The translations under genes and the position numbers were made by a program. The notes under the pieces are model-generated. The model was not told where the DNA came from, made no database searches, and saw only the letters and a program-made list of their open reading frames with translations. Below are positions 54,501 through 62,063 of a stretch of DNA of 64,000 nucleotides, in pieces. Each line of letters opens with the position of its first letter. Position 1 is the stretch's first letter. Source of the DNA: Candidatus Chlorohelix allophototropha (GTDB lineage: Bacteria > Chloroflexota > Chloroflexia > Chloroheliales > Chloroheliaceae); assembly GCF_030389965.1 (NCBI RefSeq), contig NZ_CP128400.1:186001-250000 (forward strand). The letters are read 5' to 3'.

Positions 54501-54781
54501 GGTAAGCCGTGTGTATCCCAACCACCCCGGCGAGGCACATAATAACCCTTCATGGTTTTATAGCGCGGGAAAAGGTCTTTGAAAACACGCGCCAGCACAT
54601 GATGAATACCGGGGCGACCGTTTGCAGTTGGCGGTCCCTCATAAAAGACGTAGCGCGTTCCATTTTTTCGAGCTTCCAGTGATTTTTTGAAGATGTCAGA
54701 TTGTTGCCAGAAATCTAATACTTCTTCTTCCAGTACCGGAAAACTGGCTTTTGTATCCACTTCTTTAAATATTTTTGCCAT
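51518..54781 (-). CDS. ileS: Isoleucyl-tRNA synthetase
   Basis: A 1087-residue class I synthetase that charges tRNA-Ile. The HIGH-type motif is in PPTANGRPGIHHVLARVFKD and KMSKS in GEGQKMSKSKGNVVSP. The tryptophan-rich segment DTHGLPVELEVEKKLGF and the editing-domain text WTTTPWTLPANAAVAL are present. The length and C-terminal extension fit the eukaryote-like (type 2) IleS found in many non-proteobacteria. GAGAAGGAT lies upstream. It follows a LysE-family exporter by 33 bp, and both lie downstream of a T-box leader with an AUC specifier, so expression should rise when uncharged tRNA-Ile accumulates. Confidence 0.97.
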   Translation of the reverse strand: MAKIFKEVDTKASFPVLEEEVLDFWQQSDIFKKSLEARKNGTRYVFYEGPPTANGRPGIHHVLARVFKDLFPRYKTMKGYYVPRRGGWDTHGLPVELEVEKKLGFTGKQDIEKYGIAEFNKLCKQSVWEYVQEWARLTERIGFWVDLDKAYVTYENNYIESCWWIMKTLWDKNLLFQDYKVTMHCPRCNTSLADHEVSQGFKDDVDDPSVYVRMRLSEEEAKRLPFDAGGKPVSFMIWTTTPWTLPANAAVALKADGNYVLADLGEECLIVADALAGNLFGAQKDENGEARWTVRGSAKGSALVGFKYQPLYSGVGDGGKAIDLSHAYYTLNDEIVEINPSDHDGTGLVHIAPAYGDLDVGRKAGLPTLFSVNLSGNVINAFPQFEGKFYKKADPDITRDLKERDLLWKSGRVKHNYPFCWRCDTPLLYYAKSSWYIRTTQFKETLVGTNRQINWYPDHIREGRFGNWLENNVDWALSRERYWGCPMPIWRCDKTGQYECIGGVAELSQKTGRDLSQLDLHRPYVDEVTYPSPFAEGGTMRRLTEVVDVWFESGAMPYAQLHYPFENQEEFAKDFPADYICEAVDQTRGWFYSLHALGVVLFEQNVFKNVICLGHILDGEGQKMSKSKGNVVSPWDVVNTQGADALRWYLYTATPPGQPRRFSQDLVSESIRRYFLTLWNTYSFFVTYSNLDQPDLQAEQIPVSELPLIDRWCLARLNALIRDVTAMMDDYDVTGAARAIENFVDDLSNWYVRRNRRRFWKSEGDADKLAAYQTLYTALVTVAKLSAPFTPFVSEALYRNLVLSLDPNAPESVHLTDYPVADENLIDEQLLKDTASVIKVVSLGRAARSVSKLKVRQPLLEVLVKPRNPGEQVGLERFKQQVLEELNVKEMKLVEAGSEIMNFVIKANFKLLGPKLGKKLPEVQKALATVDGSEVAAKVKAGQNISVVLADGETIELTPDELLVEAKQKEGYAVIEDGGYLVALNKTISAELKREGTMRDMVRFIQQARKDAGFNISDTISTYYAVVEDSDGTLADLIETLADPESARYIMSETLSSALQVGDAPEGAFTQLLDIDGASLKLGLVKN

Positions 54782-54814
54782 TTGGTATCCTTCTCAATTC
54801 AAGTTTAGTATTTT

Positions 54815-55450
54815 TTATTTATGTTCGGCAAAAAACAATTGTGCGCCAAAAGCGATAAAAACGCTGCCAAATACCCAGTTTTGCACCTTAACCACATTGC
54901 GGTTTCTCTTTAATAGCGCGGCGGCATAACTGGCAGCCAACGCAATTCCCAACCCAACGAGTGTTACCACCAGCGTAAAGATGATGCCCAGAAACAATAT
55001 CTGCCCGGTGACTTCGCCACGCTCTGGTCTGACGAACTGCGGTAGAAAAGCCATAAAGAAAAGCGCCACTTTGGGGTTTAGCACTGCCGCCGTCAACCCC
55101 TGATAGATGAGTGATTTGGAACTGGCATCAACGCGGTTCTCGTCCTCTACATCCAGCAAGGCGGCTTTGCTAAGAATAGTTTGCAAGCCCAGATAAATCA
55201 GGTACAACGCCCCTGCTATTTTGATAATATCAAAGGCAACCGGCACAGCCAGCAACAAAGCCGACAAACCAAACGCCACCGCCACCGCATGTAAATACAA
55301 GCCCAAACCGGAACTTATGGCAGTTACCAACCCCGCTTTGAAATTCTGGGAGACGGTGCTGGAAATAATCAGAATCATAGCCGGTCCGGGCGTAATCGCC
55401 AGCACAAAAGAGGCGAAAGAAAAAGCCAGTAAAGTTGTAAATTCAGGCAT
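54815..55450 (-). CDS. LysE/RhtB-family amino-acid exporter
   Basis: A 211-residue membrane protein with about six hydrophobic segments. The family signature is present: FVLAITPGPAMILIIS near the N terminus, GALYLIYLGLQTI, and GLTAAVLNPKVALFFMAFLPQFV. Members export amino acids such as lysine, threonine, homoserine or branched-chain compounds. The gene lies directly after a T-box leader whose specifier is an isoleucine codon and 33 bp before ileS, so it is in the ileS transcript. An exporter switched on by isoleucine shortage is unexpected. It may move a competing amino acid or an analogue, or work in the import direction. Confidence 0.88.
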   Translation of the reverse strand: MPEFTTLLAFSFASFVLAITPGPAMILIISSTVSQNFKAGLVTAISSGLGLYLHAVAVAFGLSALLLAVPVAFDIIKIAGALYLIYLGLQTILSKAALLDVEDENRVDASSKSLIYQGLTAAVLNPKVALFFMAFLPQFVRPERGEVTGQILFLGIIFTLVVTLVGLGIALAASYAAALLKRNRNVVKVQNWVFGSVFIAFGAQLFFAEHK

Positions 55451-55488
55451 AATGATTAATCCTGTAGCGTTAAAATATCATTTAAACT

Positions 55489-55765
55489 AAAAAAGCCCGC
55501 CCCTTGATATTAGGGACGAGATTCTGCATAAACCCCGCGTTACCACCCTGCTTGGTTTGCCTGTACATGTTACGGCAAGCCCGCTCTGCCGGATGCGTGT
55601 TCACACCCGCGCCACTGGTAACGGGTGGCGTACCCGGTTTAGCCTAAACCCCCGTTAGGATTCAGCAAACGGCTCAGGAGTGATTTTCAGTCGGGCTTCC
55701 GCGTCCCTTCTCACCATTGGGGACTCGCTGTTAGCTTCCGCAAGCGACTTACTCTTTCCGTCACA
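55489..55765 (-). ncRNA. T-box leader, isoleucine specifier
   Basis: On the minus strand: an AGTA loop motif (GAAAGAGTAAGTC, about 55748-55757), stem I with AGCGAGTC, then the specifier loop CTGAAAATCACTCCTGAG with AUC at 55684-55682 directly before ACTCC. The T-box sequence AGGGTGGTAACGCG (55549-55536) follows; its UGGU would pair with ACCA of a tRNA with A73, as tRNA-Ile has. A 9-bp terminator stem (CTCGTCCCT / AGGGGCGGG) with a run of T ends at 55489. The leader precedes the LysE-type gene and ileS. T-box RNAs let transcription through when the cognate tRNA is uncharged. Confidence 0.9.
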
Positions 55766-55844
55766 GCCTTTTATGCTTATATACTTGGTTGTATTTTACG
55801 CTTACCAAATTATTTTGTCAACTTGAAATACAAACTTTTCCGCT

Positions 55845-57101
55845 TCAATGATTTTTCTCAAAGCGATAATCGCGTAACTGACGCGCATAGTACGAAATAG
55901 ATAGCACCACCAGCATACATGCTATGCCTCCGCTCACCACCGAGAAAGGCGCACCCGCCGCCTTTGCCACAATTCCCGCTTCCATTTCGCCCAGTTGCGG
56001 TCCGCCCATAAAGAAAATCATGTTGATGGATTGCATCCGACCGCGCAACTCATCCGGCGTGACCAGTTGGGCGATAGTCTGGCGCAATACCATGCTCACG
56101 GTGTCCGCTGCGCCTGAAAGAGCCAAAAAAAGCATAGATAGCGGAAACCAGTTAGAGAAACCAAACAGGATAATAGAAAGGCTGTAGATAAATACCGCCA
56201 CCAGCAGCACTATGCCCGGTTTCTTCAAATTCTGTACATTCACCCAGCCCATTACCAAACTACAAAGTAGCCCCCCAATAAACTCGGAAGCCGACAGCAA
56301 GCCAAACCCGACTTCATTGCTGTGCAGCACTTCAGTGGTTATGACCGGAAGCAATAACCGGGAAGTGCCAAAGAAAGTAGCAAAAAAATCCAGCAGCATG
56401 ATAGACACCAGAATTTTTTGTTTCCAGACAAAGTGAATGCCCTCGAAGGCTGCTTTCACGCTCACCCTGTTTCCGCTTTTTACTATCGGGCGATGCTTAA
56501 TCAGTAGCAGGGCGAGGGTAACTGCTAGATAAGAAACCGCATCAATTATATAAGCCCCTTGCAAACCAAAAATTGCGATTATTGTTCCGCCAAGCCCAGA
56601 ACCCAAAATAATACTAATCTGGAAATTGACCGTATTGAGGCTCATGGCGTTACCCAGTTGCGTACGTGGCACCAGCGAAGGAATAAGCGCGGAATAGGCA
56701 GGGCGTTCAAAAGCATTGGCTATCGAAGTCATTATGGTGATACCGTATATCCACCATACCGTTACCACCCCGGTTACTGTAACCAACGCCAATACAGCCG
56801 AAAAAAACAACAGAATTGTTTCGGTTACAAGCAATAAGCGGCGGCGATCCTTAGCATCGGCGGCGGGGCCACCGATGAAAGAGAAGAATATCAACGGCAC
56901 TATTCGGCAGATTCCGATCAGACCTAGTTGTAACGGGTCATGGGTCAGAACGTAGATTTGCCAGCCTATTGCCGCCAAACGCATCTGAGTGCCGATTTGA
57001 GAAACAAGCTGACCAAACCACAACAAACGATAATCACGATTTGCCAGAACTTTATAGGGTGAAGTTTTACGAGCAGGCGCATTTGTTGGTGAGAGCGACA
57101 T
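55845..57101 (-). CDS. MFS transporter, EntS-like
   Basis: A 418-residue major facilitator with about 12 hydrophobic segments. N-terminal YRLLWFGQLVSQIGTQMRLAAIGWQIYVLTHDPLQLGLIG and the loop GGPAADAKDRRRLLLVTE (motif A style) are typical of the drug/enterobactin exporter branch (EntS, MefA-like). The central MSLNTVNFQISIILGSGLGG and the loop LVTPDELRGRMQSIN also fit. Substrate unknown. It lies upstream of the T-box leader in the same direction, but has no terminator that I can distinguish from the leader itself. Confidence 0.85.
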   Translation of the reverse strand: MSLSPTNAPARKTSPYKVLANRDYRLLWFGQLVSQIGTQMRLAAIGWQIYVLTHDPLQLGLIGICRIVPLIFFSFIGGPAADAKDRRRLLLVTETILLFFSAVLALVTVTGVVTVWWIYGITIMTSIANAFERPAYSALIPSLVPRTQLGNAMSLNTVNFQISIILGSGLGGTIIAIFGLQGAYIIDAVSYLAVTLALLLIKHRPIVKSGNRVSVKAAFEGIHFVWKQKILVSIMLLDFFATFFGTSRLLLPVITTEVLHSNEVGFGLLSASEFIGGLLCSLVMGWVNVQNLKKPGIVLLVAVFIYSLSIILFGFSNWFPLSMLFLALSGAADTVSMVLRQTIAQLVTPDELRGRMQSINMIFFMGGPQLGEMEAGIVAKAAGAPFSVVSGGIACMLVVLSISYYARQLRDYRFEKNH

Positions 57102-57249
57102 TATTTTTTTCTAGTACGAGCATTATTAGATACGATTAATAAAAGCTTACCATATATTTAGTAAAATTGGTATTTCAATACGAGAAAAGCCATAGACCAA
57201 AGCACACAGGCGGTTGCAAGAAAGGAACTGCCCCTATAAAACGTTTCTC

Positions 57250-57405
57250 AAGGGGGTGTGGGTAAGGGCGGGACTGGATGGGCTTTTTGTAGCGATTGGA
57301 CACAGACCTAACACTGCTATCTTCAAGAATTGGCTGGAGATGGACGAGCGAGGCTCTCTGAAAGTCAGCAATGAAAGACCCGGCAATAGCGCTGTCATAA
57401 GTTGA
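57250..57405 (+). pseudogene. Thioredoxin reductase C-terminal remnant
   Basis: The short frame reads DGLFVAIGHRPNTAIFKNWLEMDERGSLKV, matching the FVAIGH-PNT-...-L-LDE-G-IKV stretch of TrxB. The following FAAGD motif, the CxxC centre and the FAD and NADPH domains are absent. It sits alone between two oppositely directed genes and is followed by a terminator hairpin. It is best read as a decayed fragment. Confidence 0.6.
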
Positions 57406-57411
57406 TAACGC

Positions 57412-57440
57412 AAAGGGCGGTTTATGACCGCCTTTATTTT
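57412..57440 (+). terminator. Hairpin with T-tract after the TrxB remnant
   Basis: GGCGGT / ACCGCC stem with AAAG/CTTT extension and one bulged G, followed by TTTATTTT. It probably once ended the thioredoxin reductase transcript. Confidence 0.65.
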
Positions 57441-57453
57441 ATGTAAAGTAAAA

Positions 57454-57478
57454 GACAAGGGGTATTAAGCCCCTTGTC
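57454..57478 (-). terminator. Terminator of the SDR gene
   Basis: Perfect 9-bp stem GACAAGGGG / CCCCTTGTC with a 7-nt loop. On the minus strand it is followed by TTTTACTTTAC and lies 33 bp after the SDR stop codon. Confidence 0.75.
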
Positions 57479-57511
57479 TAGTTACAATCTTTCTTGAAGC
57501 GGGTAAAATAA

Positions 57512-58249
57512 TCAGGAAGCCAACAGTTCCTTAACAATCTTCTCGCGCTTATTCGGCTTTACCGAAGAGTAGTCAAGCAAATCGTAAATGTGGCTTTGCA
57601 TCTGAGAAGTCCAAAGGCTGCGCACCATCGTTAGAGCCACATCCTCACGATGTACTCTACCGAGAATATTAAAGCCATCATCGCCGCTTAAACGGCTTTC
57701 CGCCAATACCGGACGACGCTTTGCGCCCGAAGGCAATTTCAACTCCTCATCTGAATCTACCAGACCACCGGGGCGAATGATCGTATATGGTAACCCACTT
57801 TTAACCAAATACTCTTCAGCTTGCCATTTTGGGTAGAACGGGATACTGAAAGGATGCAAGAGGCTGCGATCCTGATGTACTCCCATAGTGGAATTGAGTA
57901 TATAGTGCTTAACCCCTTCGGCTCTGGCAGCATCAATCAGGCGTTTGTTGCCAAAATAATCTACTTGCTTTAACCCGTTCGAATTGCTGAACATCTGGCG
58001 CGTACCAAGCGCACTAATAATCGCCGTAACGCCTTTAACCGCTTTGGCAAAGGTTTCAGCGGTTGTTTGGGGATTTGCTACATCTATTATAAAAACCTCA
58101 ACCCCTAGCTTTGCCAGAATTTCGCCCTTTTTGTTATCACGCACCAAAACGCGGGTTTTGATACCTTCATTGACCAGCGCTCTTACCACCCGCCTGCCGA
58201 CTCCTCCGGTTGCCCCTGCCACCAGAACTAGACCATCATAGTTTGCCAT
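57512..58249 (-). CDS. NmrA/Ycf39-like atypical SDR
   Basis: A 245-residue NAD(P)-binding protein. The Rossmann motif GATGGVGRRVVRAL starts at about residue 12, the first strand ends VLVRDNKK (suggesting NADP preference), and TAIISALG, FGNKRLIDAARAEGVKHYILNS and LPYTIIRPGGLVD follow. It lacks the Tyr-x-x-x-Lys catalytic pair in the usual place, which fits the atypical SDR groups (NmrA, Ycf39, HCF173, isoflavone-reductase-like). Such proteins act as redox sensors, reductases or pigment-protein assembly factors. The PuhE-fusion gene lies divergently 271 bp away, so a photosynthetic role is possible but unproven. Confidence 0.75.
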   Translation of the reverse strand: MANYDGLVLVAGATGGVGRRVVRALVNEGIKTRVLVRDNKKGEILAKLGVEVFIIDVANPQTTAETFAKAVKGVTAIISALGTRQMFSNSNGLKQVDYFGNKRLIDAARAEGVKHYILNSTMGVHQDRSLLHPFSIPFYPKWQAEEYLVKSGLPYTIIRPGGLVDSDEELKLPSGAKRRPVLAESRLSGDDGFNILGRVHREDVALTMVRSLWTSQMQSHIYDLLDYSSVKPNKREKIVKELLAS

Positions 58250-58520
58250 TGCAACTTCCTTTTATGTATTATGCATCTGCATGCTAATTATTTATACAAA
58301 TCATTGACAATTCTTTTATAAATTAAATATGTCTACTATAGAGTATTACCTAAGAGAGTTTAAAACAAGTGATAACAAGGATACACTAGGTTAAAAAAGA
58401 GTAAATTAGGGCTATGCTATGGTATGATTTCTGTAGTCCAAGCCACTTACCCTTGGGCAAGGTAACTCTATAATTTACCCATACATAAAAGATTTATCTT
58501 TCTGGAGGAGCTAAACTGTC
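58250..58520. other. Divergent promoter region between SDR and PuhE-fusion genes
   Basis: AT-rich, with TTGACA at about 58302 and AT-rich hexamers (ATATGT, TATAGA) 17-25 bp on. GGAGGAG at 58504-58510 is the ribosome-binding site of the downstream GTG start. No ORF is seen here. Confidence 0.45.
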
Positions 58521-60239
58521 GTGAATTTCTGGATAGATGTTTTACCCTCGGTAGTTGCCGCTATCTTCATCTGGTGGGGTGCAACCGGAATTATTATATA
58601 TTTGTGCGGGCGACGAACTTGGCGACCATGGGTATTCGGCGTGGTTACGCTGGCACAGCCCTTCGCATTCTGGCAAGTGATGGCTACGCGAGACAGCCAT
58701 GATGTTGGCGGGGTATTTGCTCAATTCTTTTGGGCAATTATCATTTGGAGTTGGATAGAAACCAGCTACTACAGCGGTTTTATCGTGGGTCGCAAAAATA
58801 TACCGGAAATTGAACCCGGCACTTCCACGGGTTTGCGTTTTCGCCGTGCCATTGCCGCCAATCTATATCACGAACTGATGATAATCGGCTTGAGTATCGC
58901 GGTTGTTATTGTAGGTTGGGGCGGCAGCAACGAAACCGGCTTGTGGACTTTCATGATTTTGCACTGGACTCACCAATCGGCAAAAATCAACATTTTTCTA
59001 GGTATCAACAACCTCACGACCGAATATCTGCCCGATAACCTGAAATATATGGCACAGTATTTTAGCCAGAAGCCGCTTAACTCTTTCTTTCCTTTTTCTG
59101 CCACAATCTCTACCATCATCGCCACCGCCCTATTTATATCGGCAGCACAGTCTAATACCGCCGGGGAACAAGCCGGACAAGCTTTGCTGTTTGTGTTGAT
59201 GGTTGCCGCCGTCATTGAACATTGGTGGTTGGTTACGCCTGTGCCATCCAAAGCTTGGGATTGGGCGCTGAAAAGCCGCAAAGCCGACCAGCAACAGTTG
59301 CCCACTATTCAGGTAGTCTGTGGCTACTTGGGCAGCGGTAAGACCACCCTTATTCGCCACCTGCTACCGCAATTTGACGAGCGGGTAGCGGTACTGGTCA
59401 ATGACTTTGGCGCAGTAGGGATAGATGCCGAGCTTATCAGGGGCGATAATGCCGCCGGAATGGTGGTTGAGTTGCCGGGCGGATGTGTGTGTTGCACACT
59501 CCAAAAGAATCTGAGCGGACAAATAATCAATTTGCTGGAAACCTTCAAACCTGAAAGGGTAATTATAGAGCCGAGCGGGGTAGCGGGAATCGAAGAAATC
59601 GTCAAAGCGCTTGCCAGCCCACGTTTAGTAAAACGAGTCGCAAATGTGGAAGTAGTGGCGGTTATCGAAGCGCCGCGTTTGCTGGCAGCAGGCGGCTTAC
59701 CTGAGTTTGTGGTGACACAGATAAAGGCAGCTGGGGCAATCGTAATCAGCAAAACCGATTTGGTGCAACCCGGCGAGGTTGGGCGGGTGGCAAAAGTAGT
59801 AAGCGCGTTGAACCACAAAGCGCGAGTTATCACCGCTATAAACGGACAGGTTGCGCTGACTGAATTATTCGCAGTAGCGCCAGAACTTCCCGCAGAGGAA
59901 GAACACGAAGCCCATCAGCATGACGAAGAGAACGGTGGTTTAATCTCTTTCGGGGAAGAATACACCGGAGAATTTGACCCTCAAGCCCTACGCGACCTTT
60001 TTGTCGATCTGCGGGATGGTCATTATGGACCTGTTATACGCGCCAAAGGGATTTTTCATGCACGGGGTGGGCGATTGGCGTGGGATTTAGCCAGCGGTAA
60101 TATCACCGAGCGAATATTAACGCCACCACTACCGGATGAATTACCCGGCGGGCGTTTTATGGCAATCGCCGAAGACCTTACCACCGAACAATTACAAGAA
60201 CGCTTGCAAGGTTGCATTATCCCGGCAGTCAGCCTTTAG
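58521..60239 (+). CDS. PuhE (DUF3623) fused to COG0523 metallochaperone GTPase
   Basis: A 572-residue fusion, GTG start with GGAGGAG 10 bases upstream. Residues 1-250: several membrane helices with the PuhE pattern: FIWWGATGIIIYLCGRR, NLYHELMIIGLSIAV, GLWTFMILHWTHQSAKINIFLG, NLTTEYLPDNLKYM and VIEHWWLVTPVP. PuhE is known from photosynthesis gene clusters as a reaction-centre/photosynthetic complex assembly protein. Residues 260-572: a G3E/COG0523 GTPase with Walker A GYLGSGKTTL (about 268), the CxCC metal motif GGCVCCTL (about 320), SKTD, and a His-rich stretch EEHEAHQHDEE (about 457). COG0523 proteins deliver metals (Zn, Co) or assist cobalamin enzymes (CobW). The fusion suggests a membrane-tethered GTPase supplying metal or cofactor during pigment-protein assembly. 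Domains are clear; the role is inferred. Confidence 0.85.
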   Translation: MNFWIDVLPSVVAAIFIWWGATGIIIYLCGRRTWRPWVFGVVTLAQPFAFWQVMATRDSHDVGGVFAQFFWAIIIWSWIETSYYSGFIVGRKNIPEIEPGTSTGLRFRRAIAANLYHELMIIGLSIAVVIVGWGGSNETGLWTFMILHWTHQSAKINIFLGINNLTTEYLPDNLKYMAQYFSQKPLNSFFPFSATISTIIATALFISAAQSNTAGEQAGQALLFVLMVAAVIEHWWLVTPVPSKAWDWALKSRKADQQQLPTIQVVCGYLGSGKTTLIRHLLPQFDERVAVLVNDFGAVGIDAELIRGDNAAGMVVELPGGCVCCTLQKNLSGQIINLLETFKPERVIIEPSGVAGIEEIVKALASPRLVKRVANVEVVAVIEAPRLLAAGGLPEFVVTQIKAAGAIVISKTDLVQPGEVGRVAKVVSALNHKARVITAINGQVALTELFAVAPELPAEEEHEAHQHDEENGGLISFGEEYTGEFDPQALRDLFVDLRDGHYGPVIRAKGIFHARGGRLAWDLASGNITERILTPPLPDELPGGRFMAIAEDLTTEQLQERLQGCIIPAVSL

Positions 60240-60658
60240 AACAGGGTGCTCTGGCGATATTCTTCAGGTTGGGGCGGTTCTCCGGTTGGAATAGCATAAC
60301 GCGCCAGCAAATCCATATAGCGCAAGCCCCATTCTTCGAGGCTGATTTCAGGCTCGGCATAGGTTTCTTCTCTGGTACGAGCAATCCTGAAATTCTGACG
60401 AATGAGGTGACGCGCTGCCGCTATTGCATCCCGCATGTTAGTTACCATGAGTCTGCCACCCGCCACCTCTTCGGTAGTATGTTCGTGACGCGCCAACCAC
60501 CAGAATGTTTTTAACTGGTTTTCTGCCACGCCAAAGAGCAATCGAATTACCACCAGTTCCACTTCCGGTTTCGGACGATAACCACCGCTACGCAACTTAT
60601 AGGCGGTTCCCTCTTTCGATACTACTCCATCCAGAGGTAGCGGTGGTTGTTCGGGCAT
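60236..60658 (-). CDS. Hypothetical protein
   Basis: A 140-residue soluble protein (KPEVELVVIRLLFGVAENQLKTFWWLARHEHTTEEVAGG). No family recognised. It overlaps the end of the PuhE fusion by 4 bp tail-to-tail and starts directly after the EVE-domain gene. The ORF has a sensible Met start and no internal stops, so it is likely real. The mix of helix and charged C terminus gives no functional clue. Confidence 0.55.
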   Translation of the reverse strand: MPEQPPLPLDGVVSKEGTAYKLRSGGYRPKPEVELVVIRLLFGVAENQLKTFWWLARHEHTTEEVAGGRLMVTNMRDAIAAARHLIRQNFRIARTREETYAEPEISLEEWGLRYMDLLARYAIPTGEPPQPEEYRQSTLF

Positions 60659-60659
60659 A

Positions 60660-61064
60660 CTACTTTAAAGCCCTTCTTTGGCTGAGCCAATCTATAAAGT
60701 TTTCAGGCACTCGCATAGTCGAGAGGCGGCTGTGCCGCACCAAACTCCAGTCAGCGAATAACCCGCTAGCTTTTATTTCGCTAAGCATTATCGGCGATTC
60801 AAATTTGTGGTCAAATTCGAGGTCAATGACCCAACTTCGAGCATCGTCTGGGTCGGGGCGTGCTTCGGAAATGACCTTTGCTAGCCCCACCACTGCCGAT
60901 TGACCACCACTGTGATAAATCAGTACATTATCGCCCGGTTTCATTTGCCGAATAGCTTGAAGCGCTTGCGGGTTGCGAACCCCATCCCACACGGTTTTCT
61001 TCTCAAGCTCAAGGCTATCAATCGAGTAGGTTTCAGGATCGGTTTTAGCCAAAAAATAAGCCAT
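60660..61064 (-). CDS. EVE-domain protein
   Basis: A 134-residue single-domain protein: MAYFLAKTDPETYSIDSL, VWDGVRNPQALQAIRQMKPGDNVLIYHSG and AVVGLAKVISEARPDP are the EVE hallmarks (also known from human THYN1). The EVE fold is related to PUA and YTH domains and is thought to bind modified bases in DNA or RNA. Length is normal for the family. Its stop lies just before the hypothetical gene, and it starts 4 bases after the FKBP lipoprotein stop, so all appear to be in one minus-strand unit. Confidence 0.9.
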   Translation of the reverse strand: MAYFLAKTDPETYSIDSLELEKKTVWDGVRNPQALQAIRQMKPGDNVLIYHSGGQSAVVGLAKVISEARPDPDDARSWVIDLEFDHKFESPIMLSEIKASGLFADWSLVRHSRLSTMRVPENFIDWLSQRRALK

Positions 61065-61067
61065 AGG

Positions 61068-61538
61068 TCATTGCACCGCTAAAAGTTCCACATCAAAAAT
61101 GAGTTCGGCATTGGGTGGAATCGGTCCTGAGCCGCTGGGACCGTAGCCTAACTGGGGCGGTATTATCAAACGGCGTTTGCCGCCCACCTTCATAGTTGCA
61201 ACGCCTTCATCCCAACCCTGGATAACCTGACCTACCCCCAACACAAATTTGAAGGGTTGACCGCGATCCACCGAGCTATCGAACTTAGTACCGTTGGTAA
61301 GGTAGCCGGAGTAATGTACTGAAACGGTTTGACCGACTTTAGGCTGAGTTCCCTTTCCTACAACTGTATCATAATATTTCAAGCCGGTGGCGCTTTTGGT
61401 CAATTCCGGCGTAGCCGTACCGGCAGGCGCAGTAGCAGCAGATGGAACGGCAGTATTATCTCCGCAAGCCGCCAGAAGCGCAGACACCAGTAATACCAGA
61501 ATAAAGACGGAGATCAGTCTCGGTTTATTGTTCATCAT
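61068..61538 (-). CDS. FKBP-type peptidyl-prolyl isomerase lipoprotein
   Basis: About 156 residues from the ATG at 61538 (AAGGATTG upstream). Signal peptide with lipobox SALLAAC followed by GDNTAV, then an Ala/Thr-rich linker. The FKBP domain is complete: [78 protein letters not shown] and [14 protein letters not shown]. The lipid anchor places it outside the membrane, where it would help fold exported proteins. A cytosolic relative follows upstream at 61678. Confidence 0.93.
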   Translation of the reverse strand: MMNNKPRLISVFILVLLVSALLAACGDNTAVPSAATAPAGTATPELTKSATGLKYYDTVVGKGTQPKVGQTVSVHYSGYLTNGTKFDSSVDRGQPFKFVLGVGQVIQGWDEGVATMKVGGKRRLIIPPQLGYGPSGSGPIPPNAELIFDVELLAVQ

Positions 61539-61677
61539 CAATCCTTGAAAAACTAAGAAAATAGCGCTATTGGTAAATTTTTCGTAGTACAGCAAGTGGC
61601 AACTTTGAATAGCAGAAGCGCAATGTGCAAACCGGGCAGGGTGTTTCCTCCCTGCCCCAAAGCCCTAAGATTAGGGC

Positions 61678-62055
61678 TTATTTAACTCCAAGCAGTTCCA
61701 CATCAAAGAGCAATTCGGCGTTCGGCGGAATAATCCCACCTGCGCCGCGTGCGCCATAGCCAAGGTTCGGCGGGATAATTAGGCGGCGTTTACCGCCAAC
61801 CTTCATGGAAGCCAAGCCTTCGTCCCAACCCTTAATCACTTGCCCTGCCCCTAATTTGAACTCGAAAGGGCGATTGCGATCAAGCGAGCTATCAAACTTA
61901 GTACCATTGGTAAGATAGCCTGTATAGTGTACTACCACTGTCTGACCGGGCTGCGGTTGTGCTCCGCTTCCTATTACATTATCAATATACTTCAAACCGC
62001 TGGAAGTAGTTACTTCGTTGTTATTAGTACCACCGGGGTTTATTGCTTCGCTCAT
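61678..62055 (-). CDS. FKBP-type peptidyl-prolyl isomerase (cytosolic)
   Basis: A 125-residue FKBP without a signal peptide. The domain ([30 protein letters not shown], then [29 protein letters not shown] and [14 protein letters not shown]) is close to that of the lipoprotein version downstream, so the two probably arose by duplication. It starts 8 bp after the hybrid sensor kinase stop and may be on the same transcript. Confidence 0.93.
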   Translation of the reverse strand: MSEAINPGGTNNNEVTTSSGLKYIDNVIGSGAQPQPGQTVVVHYTGYLTNGTKFDSSLDRNRPFEFKLGAGQVIKGWDEGLASMKVGGKRRLIIPPNLGYGARGAGGIIPPNAELLFDVELLGVK

Positions 62056-62063
62056 ATAATCTC

